Shown in pieces: positions 17,971 to 27,518 of a stretch of DNA of 64,000 nucleotides; position 1 is the first letter of the stretch, and each line of letters starts with the position of its first letter. This stretch comes from Geobacter sp. UBA6151 (GTDB lineage Bacteria; Desulfobacterota; Desulfuromonadia; Geobacterales; Pseudopelobacteraceae): positions 27,585 through 91,584 of the forward strand of contig DIUT01000015.1 in assembly GCA_002423105.1 (NCBI GenBank). Reading direction: 5' to 3'. A model generated the notes under the pieces. The model was not told the DNA's origin. It saw nothing but the letters and a program-made list of their open reading frames with translations, and did not search any database. The position numbers and the translations under genes are program-made.

Positions 17971-19962
17971 TTGTTCGCCACTTTTCTGCAGTATATCCGA
18001 AGCGGAAACCATGCCTCTGTCATTAAAATCCTTGACGAGATAGGCAATTCACACACTGATTCTGCTGAGGTGTACGCAAACCTTGGGAGTCTGCTGAACG
18101 AGCAAGGCTATCCAGACAAGGCTGAAGCATTCTGCCGCAAGGCACTGGAGTTTAAGCCGGAGTCCCCTGAACTGCTCTGCACCCTTGCTGATACGCTGCA
18201 CGACCAGGGCAGGCCTGAAGAGGCAATTGCAACATACCGGCAAGCCATAGCTTGTAGTCCGTTTAATTTTCATGCGTTCAATAATCTCAGTGTCAGTTTA
18301 AATGGGGTGGGGCGTTACAAAGAAGCATTGCAAGCCTGTACGCAGGCGCTACAATTGGCTCCGAGACTGGCAGAGGCATACGCCAATCAGGGGATTGCCC
18401 TGAAAGGACTGGGCCGAATCCCGGATGCCGAGGTTGCATACCGAAATGCGATTGTGCTTAAGCCTGATACTGCCGCCACCTGGAGCAGCCTTGGCAGTTT
18501 GCTGGCTGGGCAGGGACGCCATGATGAGGCCGTTGCCGCCTATCGGCAAGCGCTTGCGCTTAAGCCGGATTTGCAGGAATGCCGCCTGAAATGTGCGCTG
18601 CTGTTGCCCCCGTTGCAACCTGATACCGTTCCAGAACAGACAGATCAGACTGTTATGCAAGCGCTTGCCGAACTGGAACAGGGAACCAAACCAGAAGATT
18701 GGCCAGCCTTGGGGGCATGCATCGGTGTTGTACAACCGTTTGCACTGGCCTACCGACTAGGTGATCATACTGCTGCGCTGAAATACTATGGGGCTATTGC
18801 CTGCAAGGCCCGGGCAGCTTGGTTCGCCGAACGGTTTCAACCCGTTCAGGCCCCAAACCGGCCTGCTCACAACCGGATACGTCTTGTGATCGTTTCCGGC
18901 CAGATCAGTAATCATTCGGTTTGGAATGTGCTGTTGCATGGATTGTTGAAGCATATAGACCGCGACCGGTTTGAAACAATCCTGTATAACACCACGCCGT
19001 ATGTTACTGCTGAGGCGGCAACGGCAATGGCGCTGATGGATCAGTATCACCACGGCTTGACGAATTGGGTGCAGCAGGCACTGCATGACCAGCCGGATTG
19101 CATCTTCTATCCGGAAATCGCCATGGACGTGACCACCGTTCAACTGGCAACGCTGCGTCTGGCCCCATTACAGATTGCCGGATGGGGCCACCCCATCACT
19201 AGTGGACTGCCCACCATTGATCTGTATTGCTCTGGCGAGTTGCTTGAACGACCTGATGCTGATGTTGATTACAGTGAGCGTCTGGTACGGCTGCCCGGCG
19301 TCGGTGCCTGTAGCGTGCTGCCCCCAGTCGCGGCTGTCTTGCCTGATCCGGAAAGCTTGGATATTCCTGCCGACCGTAGTATTACCCGCTTTCTTATCTG
19401 TCAGCAGGCGGCAAAGTTTGATCCGTCTTTTGACAGCCTCTATCCGCGTATTGCTTTAAGCGCCCTTCCCTGCCGGCTCTGGTTTGTCCGCGACAGCAAG
19501 GCTTCCTGGGATGAGGCGCGGCTTGAGGAGCGCTTTCAAGATGCATTTGCCGCGTATGGGCTCAATGCAGCAACGTATATCCGGATTATTGACTGGTTGT
19601 CGGGGGAGCAGTTTCTGGGACTGCTTGACAGCATGGATGTCTACTTGGACACTCCGGCTTTTTCCGGTTACACCACCGCTTGGCAGGCTCTGCATCGGGG
19701 ATTACCGGTTGTCACCCTTGAAGGCCGCTTCATGCGCCAGCGGCTGGCAGCCGGGCTTTTGCGGCAGATCGGCATGACAGCAACCATTGCAACGAACAGA
19801 GATGACTATGTCCTGCTGGCTGCGGCGCTGGCCAGCGATCCGCAACTGCGTGCAACATTACGGGACGGCCTGAAGAAAGCAGCCGGATACACCGATGAGA
19901 ATAGTGATGTTGTTCATGCCTTTGAGTCACTCATTCAGAACCGTGTGAAACGGTGTCTTTGA
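17971..19962 (+). CDS. TPR protein with divergent GT41 (OGT/SPINDLY-like) domain
   Basis: 663 residues from a TTG start with AAGGA (17958-17962) eight bases upstream; an earlier TTG at 17944 lacks one. Five or so canonical TPRs (SAEVYANLGSLLNEQGYPDK and repeats) fill residues 1-210. The C-terminal 350 residues resemble GT41 O-linked sugar transferases, including LRLAPLQIAGWGHPITSGLP, DVYLDTPAFSGYTTAWQAL and GLPVVTLEG, but are clearly more diverged than the pair at 32.5-36.1 kb. A cytoplasmic protein glycosyltransferase is likely; flagellin is the obvious candidate acceptor. Confidence 0.75.
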   Translation: MFATFLQYIRSGNHASVIKILDEIGNSHTDSAEVYANLGSLLNEQGYPDKAEAFCRKALEFKPESPELLCTLADTLHDQGRPEEAIATYRQAIACSPFNFHAFNNLSVSLNGVGRYKEALQACTQALQLAPRLAEAYANQGIALKGLGRIPDAEVAYRNAIVLKPDTAATWSSLGSLLAGQGRHDEAVAAYRQALALKPDLQECRLKCALLLPPLQPDTVPEQTDQTVMQALAELEQGTKPEDWPALGACIGVVQPFALAYRLGDHTAALKYYGAIACKARAAWFAERFQPVQAPNRPAHNRIRLVIVSGQISNHSVWNVLLHGLLKHIDRDRFETILYNTTPYVTAEAATAMALMDQYHHGLTNWVQQALHDQPDCIFYPEIAMDVTTVQLATLRLAPLQIAGWGHPITSGLPTIDLYCSGELLERPDADVDYSERLVRLPGVGACSVLPPVAAVLPDPESLDIPADRSITRFLICQQAAKFDPSFDSLYPRIALSALPCRLWFVRDSKASWDEARLEERFQDAFAAYGLNAATYIRIIDWLSGEQFLGLLDSMDVYLDTPAFSGYTTAWQALHRGLPVVTLEGRFMRQRLAAGLLRQIGMTATIATNRDDYVLLAAALASDPQLRATLRDGLKKAAGYTDENSDVVHAFESLIQNRVKRCL

Positions 19963-20005
19963 TATCTTGCTCGGGAAAATCCAAATAAAACCAAGGAGTT
20001 CATCG

Positions 20006-20574
20006 ATGCCGTATTACTATATTCATGATGAGGAGCAACCGCATTTGGGCGGCAATCTTACCTGCGGTGACCCGAACAGCTATGCCCCATCTGCCTGGGA
20101 TTACGTAATCAATCGTTTTGCGGTTAAATCGGTTTTAGATATAGGTGCAGGGCTTGGGCATAGCAGCCTTATTTTTTTAACAAGGGTTGCAGTGTCATTG
20201 CGGTAGACGGTTTGGATGGCAATTGTGTCAATGCAGTCTATCCCGTTATTAAACAAGACTTGACAGTTGCACCCCTCGTCACAAAAGTTGATCTGGTTTA
20301 TCTGGTTGAATTTGTAGAGCATGTGGACCAGATTTTTCTGCACAATATCCTGCGGTCGATGCTGTGCGGTAAATATGTATTAATGACTCATGCCCAACCA
20401 GGTCAAGGTGGACATCATCATGTAAACTTGCAGACTACAGATTATTGGGTACAGCACATCACGCAGATGGGCTTTTTACTGCTTGAGGAAGATACAGATC
20501 GGATTAGAAGGCTGGCTGCAAAAGACAATGCAGAATGGCTTGCTTCTACAGACCTGATGTTTGGTAAGCCCTAA
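20006..20574 (+). pseudogene. class I SAM methyltransferase broken by a frameshift in a T7 tract
   Basis: A start with AAGGAG (ATG at 20006) opens a methyltransferase whose motif I, LDIGAGLGHSS, is intact. At the T7 run 20172-20178 the frame is lost and a stop follows at 20204-20206. Adding one T restores one reading frame through FFNKGCSVIAVDGLDGNCVN to 20574, including a VDLVYLVEFVEHVD motif and a C-terminal methyltransferase end. About 189 residues would result. Either a real mutation, a phase-variable tract, or a sequencing error in a homopolymer. Confidence 0.8.
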
Positions 20575-20651
20575 AAATCATTGATATCGAAGAGGTATAT
20601 ATTGAGTAATTCATCACAGTATGTGCGGTTAAGTCACTTGGATTACAACCG

Positions 20652-21626
20652 ATGACTACTGGTGCCAGTTCTAATGGACGTATCCTTTACCTGAACCACG
20701 ACAATCCAAACCCGTCCGGAGGGGTCAGGGTTATCTACAGCCATGTCCGTCATCTGGTTCGCAACGGGTTCAATGCATATGTCGTCCATCGGCAGCCGGG
20801 CTTCAGGCCTCCATGGTTTCAGGAAGAGGTGCCGGTGCTCTATTGTGACCAGCAGTTCAGGTTGTTTCCGGATGATCTTGTCGTCATCCCGGAGGACCAT
20901 CGGTTTTTTCTGGAATTATTTAAATCAGCAGCAGTGCGCAAGATTGTCTTCTGCCAGAGCTACCTATTCGTGTTCGACGGCCTCGGGAGTCACGACTCCT
21001 GGCAGTCGTTGGGGATATCAGGCGTCATAGCCAGTTCGGAAGTTGTCGCTAATTTCGTCAGTTCCGTTTTGGGATGGGCCGAAGTCCCGGTGGTCCATTG
21101 TGCTCTCCAGCCGGTTTTGTTCGTTCCGCGACCGAAAAAACTGCAAGTGGCCTATATGCCGCGCAAGCGTCCCATGGAAGCCGAATTCATCCGGCAGACT
21201 TGTACCCGTCTCATTGGATCGGAGTTCACTTTGGAATGGGTAGCCATGGAACAACTTCCAGAGACAAGCGTGGCAGAGGTTTTCGCTGATTCGGCGTTGT
21301 TCCTCTCCCTCAGCAGGCTGGAAGGATTTGGGCTCCCTCCTCTGGAGGCGATGGCCAGTGGCTGCGTCGTTGTGGGGTTTTGCGGTTACGGTGGCAGGGA
21401 GTATGCGAGGCCGGATAACGGCTATTGGTGCGAAGAGGACGATCTGGTCGGTTGTGCCCGCAATCTGGCATGGGCCGCCCGGCTACTGAAGAACAACAGC
21501 GGGGAGACACAACGGCTTGTCGAATCGGCTCGGGCCACGGCTGCACAGTATACGGCCGTACGCCAAGAGCAGGAACTGTTACAGGCGATACAGTGTGTCA
21601 TGCACATGACACAGGAGGGGCAGTGA
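20652..21626 (+). CDS. GT4-like glycosyltransferase
   Basis: 324 residues. An N-terminal nucleotide-binding-like half starts RILYLNHDNPNPSGGVRVIY; the C-terminal half has the GT-B retaining motif LSRLEGFGLPPLEAMASG, the GT4 signature region. It transfers a sugar from an activated donor in the cytoplasm. A short 17-codon frame from TTG 20602 ends over its ATG (ATGA) with AGAGG before it and may couple translation, though it is too short to call. The stop overlaps the next start (GTGA). Confidence 0.8.
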   Translation: MTTGASSNGRILYLNHDNPNPSGGVRVIYSHVRHLVRNGFNAYVVHRQPGFRPPWFQEEVPVLYCDQQFRLFPDDLVVIPEDHRFFLELFKSAAVRKIVFCQSYLFVFDGLGSHDSWQSLGISGVIASSEVVANFVSSVLGWAEVPVVHCALQPVLFVPRPKKLQVAYMPRKRPMEAEFIRQTCTRLIGSEFTLEWVAMEQLPETSVAEVFADSALFLSLSRLEGFGLPPLEAMASGCVVVGFCGYGGREYARPDNGYWCEEDDLVGCARNLAWAARLLKNNSGETQRLVESARATAAQYTAVRQEQELLQAIQCVMHMTQEGQ

Positions 21627-23542
21627 ATATTCAATTAATTACCGTTTGGTATAATGAGGCGTTTCTTGCCCCGTTTTTTCTTAAGCATTATGCATGGGTA
21701 GATAAAATTCACATCCTGCTTGATGCAGATACCGATGACTCCACCGAAGAAGTTGCCGCGCGTTATCCCAATGTCTCCATTGAGCGATTCACCTTTCCGG
21801 ACATGATGGATGATCTGATAAAATCACGAAAAATAAACGAGAAACACCGATCAATAACAGATGCCGATTACGTTATCGTTGTGGATTCAGATGAATTCAT
21901 AGCCTGCAACTGTCTGACGGATTCTGTAAAAAATCACATTATTACAAAAGATAAGAACCTCTATTTTGCAACGTTATGGCAAGTGTATCAACATGAAGAC
22001 GATGCGAGTCTGGATGCAGTCAGGCCAGCCATCTGTCAACGCCAGCATGGAGACCCGACAATTGCAAATTGCAACATCAAGCCGGTTGTTGCCAGAGCAG
22101 GTCTTGATATGGTCTGGGGGGTGGGAAACCACGCGGTGGTATTGAACGGGCAGCACATGAGTTGGTTGACCCCCAATGTGGACGTCATGACTGAACACAA
22201 GGTAAGCGTAATGCCTGCTGACATGTTGCAAGGAGCCCACTGGAGACTGTTTGACCTGGATGAAGTGATCACCAGAAGAACAAGGAACAGAAGCAACAGG
22301 CAATCACTGGTGAATTTGTCAACCAACCTGTCGTCACACCTGCATAAGGCATCTGCGGCTGATGTTATTGCAGAATTTAACCGCATGAAGATCAGTCCGC
22401 TTGTCCTGAAAGATAGAATCTGCGGCACCGGCGATCAACAGGTCCATAACACTATTTTTGAGGCACTGCTTGCGGAGCCTGCATATACGGATGGCGAGCC
22501 TTCAAACCACTATGCCACGGGTGTAAGTCAGATGTATGAAAGCTGCACACTGCCTGAATGGCATGCATCTGTTCAGCCGTTTACCGCACTGGAAGCCTTG
22601 GCCGATGAAACGTTTCTGCTGGCCTGCACCTACAACAAAGCAGGAGATCGCTCCAAGGCGATAACGCTTTTGAAAAAGGCGCTGGCTCTGTTTCCGGCCT
22701 CGGAGCATTACCGGTTTTATCTGCGGCAGATGCAAAACGAAGTGGAGGAACATGAGTATCTCCCAAGGATTGATTGTGTAACCAAAGGATTTAGAAAAGG
22801 CCGGAATGTCTATGAGGGATATCAGCGCGGTTGGGGGTTGCAGTTCACTGATTTAAGAGAAAAAATTTTACGAGACCCGCTCTATTGTGAGGCCTCAAAA
22901 CTTGCTGAAGGAAGGACCATCATATCTGAACAGAACAGAATGAATTTGTATCTTATTGTCAGGTTCTTTTTACCCAGGATTGATTCCGGACACATAATTG
23001 AATTTGGCTCTTACCTCGGTGGAAATGCTATTTTTATGGCTTACGTTGCCGACAAAATCCTGCCGGGAACCCAAGTATACGCGTTGGACAGTTTTGAAGG
23101 AATGCCTGAAACAGATAAAAATATAGATGCCCATAACAAAGGGGATTTTGCAGATACCAGCTATGATGATTTGTTGGAGTATGTCGAAAAGACAGGCGTA
23201 AAAAATCTGAAAATCTGTAAAGGATATTTTGAGCATACAGCAGAAGGTGTTCTCAAGCAAATCGGCAAAGTCGCGTTAGCCCATATAGACTGTGATATTC
23301 TGTCATCAGTCAGAACAGCCTATGAATATGTCAAACCGTATATGGTTCATAATGGCTATCTGGTCTTCGATGATGCCACGATTTCAAGTTGCATAGGCGC
23401 CACAGAGGTTGTTGAAGACCTTGTCATCAGGAGAGACAACCTCAACTCTGAACAAATATATCCACATTATGTGTTTAGAACCAGCGCGCCTGAAAATGCC
23501 AAGTCAAGTCATCAAAATTCTGTCGCGTATTGTCTGCGGTGA
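21623..23542 (+). CDS. fusion: GT2-like glycosyltransferase - TylF/macrocin-type O-methyltransferase
   Basis: 639 residues. I place the start at GTG 21623, which has AGGAGGGG upstream and overlaps the previous stop (GTGA). Residues 1-250 are a GT2-like domain (ITVWYNEAFLAPFFLKHYAW, then a DSDEF metal site near 90). A short helical TPR-like linker follows. Residues 420-620 are a TylF/macrocin O-methyltransferase-like domain with IIEFGSYLGGNAIFMAYVA near 458, HIDCD near 554 and VFDDA near 582. One chain could add a sugar and then methylate it. Confidence 0.82.
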   Translation: MNIQLITVWYNEAFLAPFFLKHYAWVDKIHILLDADTDDSTEEVAARYPNVSIERFTFPDMMDDLIKSRKINEKHRSITDADYVIVVDSDEFIACNCLTDSVKNHIITKDKNLYFATLWQVYQHEDDASLDAVRPAICQRQHGDPTIANCNIKPVVARAGLDMVWGVGNHAVVLNGQHMSWLTPNVDVMTEHKVSVMPADMLQGAHWRLFDLDEVITRRTRNRSNRQSLVNLSTNLSSHLHKASAADVIAEFNRMKISPLVLKDRICGTGDQQVHNTIFEALLAEPAYTDGEPSNHYATGVSQMYESCTLPEWHASVQPFTALEALADETFLLACTYNKAGDRSKAITLLKKALALFPASEHYRFYLRQMQNEVEEHEYLPRIDCVTKGFRKGRNVYEGYQRGWGLQFTDLREKILRDPLYCEASKLAEGRTIISEQNRMNLYLIVRFFLPRIDSGHIIEFGSYLGGNAIFMAYVADKILPGTQVYALDSFEGMPETDKNIDAHNKGDFADTSYDDLLEYVEKTGVKNLKICKGYFEHTAEGVLKQIGKVALAHIDCDILSSVRTAYEYVKPYMVHNGYLVFDDATISSCIGATEVVEDLVIRRDNLNSEQIYPHYVFRTSAPENAKSSHQNSVAYCLR

Positions 23543-24264
23543 TCTACGTGCTGCCTAAAACCAACCATTCCATTGTCTGTGTCGTTACTTCAGAGGCTAC
23601 TTGGCGCAATCTGGCGCGCTACTGTTTCAACCATCCATTCAAATTAAACCGGCACCGCTTTGATCTTGCCGTTGTCTGCAACGGTTCGTCTAATGACCTT
23701 AGTGCTTATATTCGCGCCTTCAAACCGGACTATTTTCTCAGCCGCCACAATCTTGGTTTTGATCTTGCCGCTTTTGATGCTTTGCTGCGCATGGTGCCGA
23801 CCAGTAGCTATGATTATTGTATTCTGCTGCATGATGACCATTGGTTTGAAGATGAGGAGTGGCTTGAAAACCTCTTGACCCTTGCTAACAACAATCCTGA
23901 TATTGATGTTTTTGGCAACCTGCTGGATTGCAGCACGGACAAACTGGTGGAACATTTCGAGATTGTCAGCAGGATATTGGGATATGGCCGCTATCTTGAG
24001 CCGATGCCGCCTGTTTTTACACAGGGAGTCGCTGGCCTGTTCACCCGACGGGCAGTTGACATTTGGCGACAGGCAGACGGTATCCCCCATATTCACAATA
24101 ATCTAAAAAATGTGGCGGAGATTTGTGAGCGTCTGGCCAGCTTTATACTGTATGCCAATGGTTGCAGTTTTATGCAGATTCCACCGGGGTTTCAACGGTA
24201 TCTGCGGCATGGCAGCCATATTTCACACTGCCTCGAGGCGCCGTATACTGTTTATGGCAAATAA
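23539..24264 (+). CDS. putative GT2-fold glycosyltransferase
   Basis: 241 residues from GTG 23539, which overlaps the previous stop (GTGA); TTG 23530 is the alternative and neither has a clear ribosome site. A GT-A type layout is suggested by NLGFDLAAFDALL, the acidic LLHDDHWFEDEEWL near residue 95 (a likely metal site) and a C-terminal aromatic region. It resembles rhamnan-synthesis or GT2-like proteins in general layout, but I cannot name a closer family. Confidence 0.6.
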   Translation: MIYVLPKTNHSIVCVVTSEATWRNLARYCFNHPFKLNRHRFDLAVVCNGSSNDLSAYIRAFKPDYFLSRHNLGFDLAAFDALLRMVPTSSYDYCILLHDDHWFEDEEWLENLLTLANNNPDIDVFGNLLDCSTDKLVEHFEIVSRILGYGRYLEPMPPVFTQGVAGLFTRRAVDIWRQADGIPHIHNNLKNVAEICERLASFILYANGCSFMQIPPGFQRYLRHGSHISHCLEAPYTVYGK

Positions 24265-24297
24265 CGTAAGCCAATTTGGCGTAAGAGGCTACATGAC

Positions 24298-25233
24298 ATG
24301 AAAACTATAATTGTTGCAGCTTTTGACTGTAGGTATTTCGACTTGGGGCTTGATTTAATACGCTCGGTTCGGGTTCATCCTGAACTTGATGGCTTTGATG
24401 TTGGGGTTCTTGATCTCGGCATGACCAGAGAGCAACGGCTATTAATCGAACAGGCAAAGGTTTTCGTAAAGGACGCCATCTGGAACATGGACTTTCCGGC
24501 ACGAAAATATTTTCAAGATCATGAACCGGGATTCAAAGGGATGGTGGCACGGCCCTTTTTGAGCGACTATTTTGCCGAATACGACAAGATTATCTGGCTC
24601 GATGCCGATACGTGGGTGCAAACTCCAGCATCAGTTCTCACTATCAATGAAACGCTGGATAACTATGAAAGCTGTGGTATACCTGAGATTGACAGATCTT
24701 ATGAAAAGTTTACCGTTAATCCGGGTGCGTGGAATGCGGAGTTTAACTCTTACAGGGAATCGTTCGGTGATGATGTGGCTGAGATGTTAAAGTTAAAACC
24801 GCAGATAAATTCGGGAGTAATCGGTCTCAGAAAAGAAGCTGCGCATTGGTCACTATGGCAAAAATATTTACAGCACGGGCTGGAATCAGGCAGTAAGTGC
24901 AGGACTGTAGAGCAGCACGCGTTTAACATAGCATTGTATTTCCACAATCTTGATTTCGCTCGTCTGCCAAGTACCTGCAACTGGCTTATCAGCAATGCTA
25001 CACCTTTTTATTCTCTTTCAACCAACAGGTTTGTGACACCAAATCCCCCCTATGAAGAAATTTCAGTTCTCCACTTAACCTGCATGACCATCGGTAAGGT
25101 CAGTCCATTTTATGTAATAGACAAGACGGGAAAGAAGCTTTTCGCCACCGCCCCACTGAGACCAGAATACAGATTTTGGGAAAAGAAAGTGCATAATGTC
25201 CCATCTCTGCTAGCAAGCAATAGAATATGCTGA
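24298..25233 (+). CDS. GT8-like glycosyltransferase
   Basis: 311 residues. The start MKTIIVAAFDCRYFDLG, the metal-binding DAD in KIIWLDADTWV near residue 102, and NSGVIGLR near 165 are the layout of GT8 (galactosyl/glucosyltransferase) GT-A enzymes. It would use a nucleotide-sugar in the cytoplasm. The end overlaps the next gene by 7 bases. Base composition becomes more A+T rich from here. Confidence 0.75.
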   Translation: MKTIIVAAFDCRYFDLGLDLIRSVRVHPELDGFDVGVLDLGMTREQRLLIEQAKVFVKDAIWNMDFPARKYFQDHEPGFKGMVARPFLSDYFAEYDKIIWLDADTWVQTPASVLTINETLDNYESCGIPEIDRSYEKFTVNPGAWNAEFNSYRESFGDDVAEMLKLKPQINSGVIGLRKEAAHWSLWQKYLQHGLESGSKCRTVEQHAFNIALYFHNLDFARLPSTCNWLISNATPFYSLSTNRFVTPNPPYEEISVLHLTCMTIGKVSPFYVIDKTGKKLFATAPLRPEYRFWEKKVHNVPSLLASNRIC

Positions 25234-26126
25234 CTTTGCGTAATGAACATTTCCAGCCTGATTTGAGCTCGAATTTAGCTGAGGCTTTATTTAAAGAATC
25301 AGTCAATTGTATAGAGCTGGCAATATCTAGTTATTGCAATAGAAGGTGCAGATACTGCCCTAACTATTTAGTTGATAGATATTCGACAGAACATCTTATG
25401 TCTGACTCTCTTTTTGATAACATTTTAAAACAACTTTGCAAAATAAACTACTCGAGGAATTTTACTATACATAGGTATAATGAACCTCTTGCCAATAAAT
25501 ATAATGCATTACTCAGAATTTCGCAAATAAGAGAACTCCTGCCTCAAGCTAAAATATTAGTATACACAAATGGTGATTATCTTGACAAATTTCTTGTTAC
25601 CATGCTTGCCGATTTTGGAGTTGACACAATCCATGCAACTCTCCACCTAAAAAATCAGTTCTCATTATTTGATGAATATAAAGAAATGCTGGCTCAACGA
25701 GTAAGTGCATTGAATATTTGTTTTGATTTGGTTGAGAACCCGGATGATCATTCTTGCCGCGCAGTAGCCAGTTATAGTGGAATGAAAATTGATTATCAGA
25801 TTGTTGATTTTTGGGCAAAAAAGAATAATGGCGCAATGCGAGCCTACGACAGAGGTGGAGCGATCGGCAACAAAGGCTTCTTTAGGATGGAGCCTTGTCT
25901 CATGCCATTTGTGCAATTGCAGATCGATTATGATGGCACTCTTCTACCATGCTGCAATATTCATCCACAACTGGAGAAACATAAACAGTATGTGTTGGGA
26001 AAACTAACAGACACAAGCAACATCTTTGTTGAATGGACAAGCATGGAATATGTACGCTGGAGACAACACCTGATCACTTTTGATCTGAAAAAAAGTCCAT
26101 GTACCCATTGTGATATGAATACCTAA
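25227..26126 (+). CDS. radical SAM/SPASM enzyme (island copy 1)
   Basis: 299 residues. CNRRCRYC near residues 39-46 is the CX3CX2C site for the SAM-bound 4Fe-4S cluster. The C-terminal region PCLMPFVQLQ, LLPCCNIHP and CTHCDM gives extra cysteines of a SPASM or twitch type for a second cluster. Such enzymes carry out radical chemistry on peptides or sugars; no precursor peptide is seen nearby, so a sugar or other small molecule is more likely. The gene is markedly A+T rich compared with the genes on either side, a sign of separate acquisition. Confidence 0.82.
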   Translation: MLTLRNEHFQPDLSSNLAEALFKESVNCIELAISSYCNRRCRYCPNYLVDRYSTEHLMSDSLFDNILKQLCKINYSRNFTIHRYNEPLANKYNALLRISQIRELLPQAKILVYTNGDYLDKFLVTMLADFGVDTIHATLHLKNQFSLFDEYKEMLAQRVSALNICFDLVENPDDHSCRAVASYSGMKIDYQIVDFWAKKNNGAMRAYDRGGAIGNKGFFRMEPCLMPFVQLQIDYDGTLLPCCNIHPQLEKHKQYVLGKLTDTSNIFVEWTSMEYVRWRQHLITFDLKKSPCTHCDMNT

Positions 26127-26144
26127 GTCAAAATAGGAGCTGTG

Positions 26145-27518
26145 ATGCATCCAACTGCGTTGAAAAATGGTCGACTATTTTTTGAGAACTACGTCAAGAA
26201 TCCAGGGGTACTTGTTGTTGATATTGGCGCACAAGATGTGAATGGTTCACTGCGATCGGTCTGTCCACCCTATGCTCACTACATAGGTGTAGACTGCGTT
26301 GCAGCATGTGGAGTGGACGTTATCCTGGATGACCCATATAGTCTGCCTTTCCATGAAAACAGCATAGACGTCGTTGTCAGCTCCTCCTGTTTTGAGCACT
26401 CTGAGATGTTCTGGCTGTTGTTTCTAGAAGTTTTGCGAGTTCTCAAGCCTGAAGGACTGTTTTACCTTAATGTGCCTTCATCATGGTCCTTCCATAGGAG
26501 CCCGGTTGACTGTTACAGATTTTTCCCGGACAGTGGCAATGCCTTGGCCAAATGGGGAAAAAGAAACGGTTTTGGGGCTACGGTTTTGGAACACTACACA
26601 AACTACAGTGACTATGTATGCATTTTTTTGAAGGATGAGGAATATGCTTTAAAATACCCTAATAGGATCATTCATTCCATGGAAGAATTTTCCTGCGGAG
26701 GGCTCTATCCTGATCTTGACACCATATATGTTAGTGCTGCCGAAAATGATAAACACAAGCTATTTGCACCACACTTGTTTAAATCTGAAGGTGAGCAGAT
26801 TCAGGAATTTTTGCCAAAAATGCTTCAGAAGCAGATATCAGAGCAAACATGGAGAATAATCGATTTTGTAAAACCATATACTATGACCACGGCACAACGT
26901 GTGGCGAATGTAGTAAATGCCGTTGATTATATTATTAAAAATAATATTTCAGGTGCATTTGTGGAATGTGGTGTATGGCGAGGCGGATGCTCAATGGCTG
27001 CAGCGTGTGCATTGTTACTGCATGGATCTTCTGAACGAGAGTTGTATTTGTACGACACTTTTGAGGGAATGTCTCCCCCATGTGAGTACGATGTGAGGCT
27101 TGAGAATGGAACTTCTGCTGCTGAATTGTTGGCGATACATGGAAAAGATCTGGAAGATCACATCTGGGCATATGCTCCATTGCACGATGTAGTATCAAAT
27201 TTACGTCGTACCACCTATCCGGAGAGTAAAATTAGTTACGTTAAGGGAAAGGTTGAAGAGACAATGCCTAATACCTTGCCAGGGCACATTGCGATTCTTC
27301 GGCTTGATACGGACTGGTACCAATCAACTCTTCACGAGTTAGTACACCTGTATCCGTTGTTGAAGAAGGGAGGTGTTCTTATTATTGATGACTATGGTTG
27401 TTGGGCTGGAGCAAAAAAGGCTGTTGACGAATATTTTGCCGATATTGGGATCAAACCGGATCTCATAAGAATCATAGATGATTGTGGTAGTAGTGCATAT
27501 TACGCAATTAAATTTTGA
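26145..27518 (+). CDS. two-domain methyltransferase: Methyltransf_11-like plus TylF-like
   Basis: 457 residues from ATG 26145 (AGGAG five bases upstream; the GTG three bases earlier is too close to it). Domain 1 (about 20-200) has VVDIGAQDVNGSLRS and IDVVVSSSCFEHSE, a class I methyltransferase. Domain 2 (about 235-457) has GAFVECGVWRGGCSMAAA near 271, LRLDTDWYQST near 386 and IIDDYG near 414, a TylF/macrocin O-methyltransferase. Two methyl transfers on the same glycan are plausible. The stop overlaps the next start (TGATG). A+T rich like its left neighbour. Confidence 0.82.
   Translation: MHPTALKNGRLFFENYVKNPGVLVVDIGAQDVNGSLRSVCPPYAHYIGVDCVAACGVDVILDDPYSLPFHENSIDVVVSSSCFEHSEMFWLLFLEVLRVLKPEGLFYLNVPSSWSFHRSPVDCYRFFPDSGNALAKWGKRNGFGATVLEHYTNYSDYVCIFLKDEEYALKYPNRIIHSMEEFSCGGLYPDLDTIYVSAAENDKHKLFAPHLFKSEGEQIQEFLPKMLQKQISEQTWRIIDFVKPYTMTTAQRVANVVNAVDYIIKNNISGAFVECGVWRGGCSMAAACALLLHGSSERELYLYDTFEGMSPPCEYDVRLENGTSAAELLAIHGKDLEDHIWAYAPLHDVVSNLRRTTYPESKISYVKGKVEETMPNTLPGHIAILRLDTDWYQSTLHELVHLYPLLKKGGVLIIDDYGCWAGAKKAVDEYFADIGIKPDLIRIIDDCGSSAYYAIKF

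Noticed and set aside
20602..20655. 17-codon frame (TTG 20602) before the GT4 gene
   Set aside because: Too short to call a gene; it may couple translation but there is no other support.
21425..21622. Upstream extension of the GT2-TylF frame (open from 21425)
   Set aside because: It overlaps the GT4 gene in another frame, has an unlikely amino-acid make-up, and the strong AGGAGGGG site lies only before GTG 21623.
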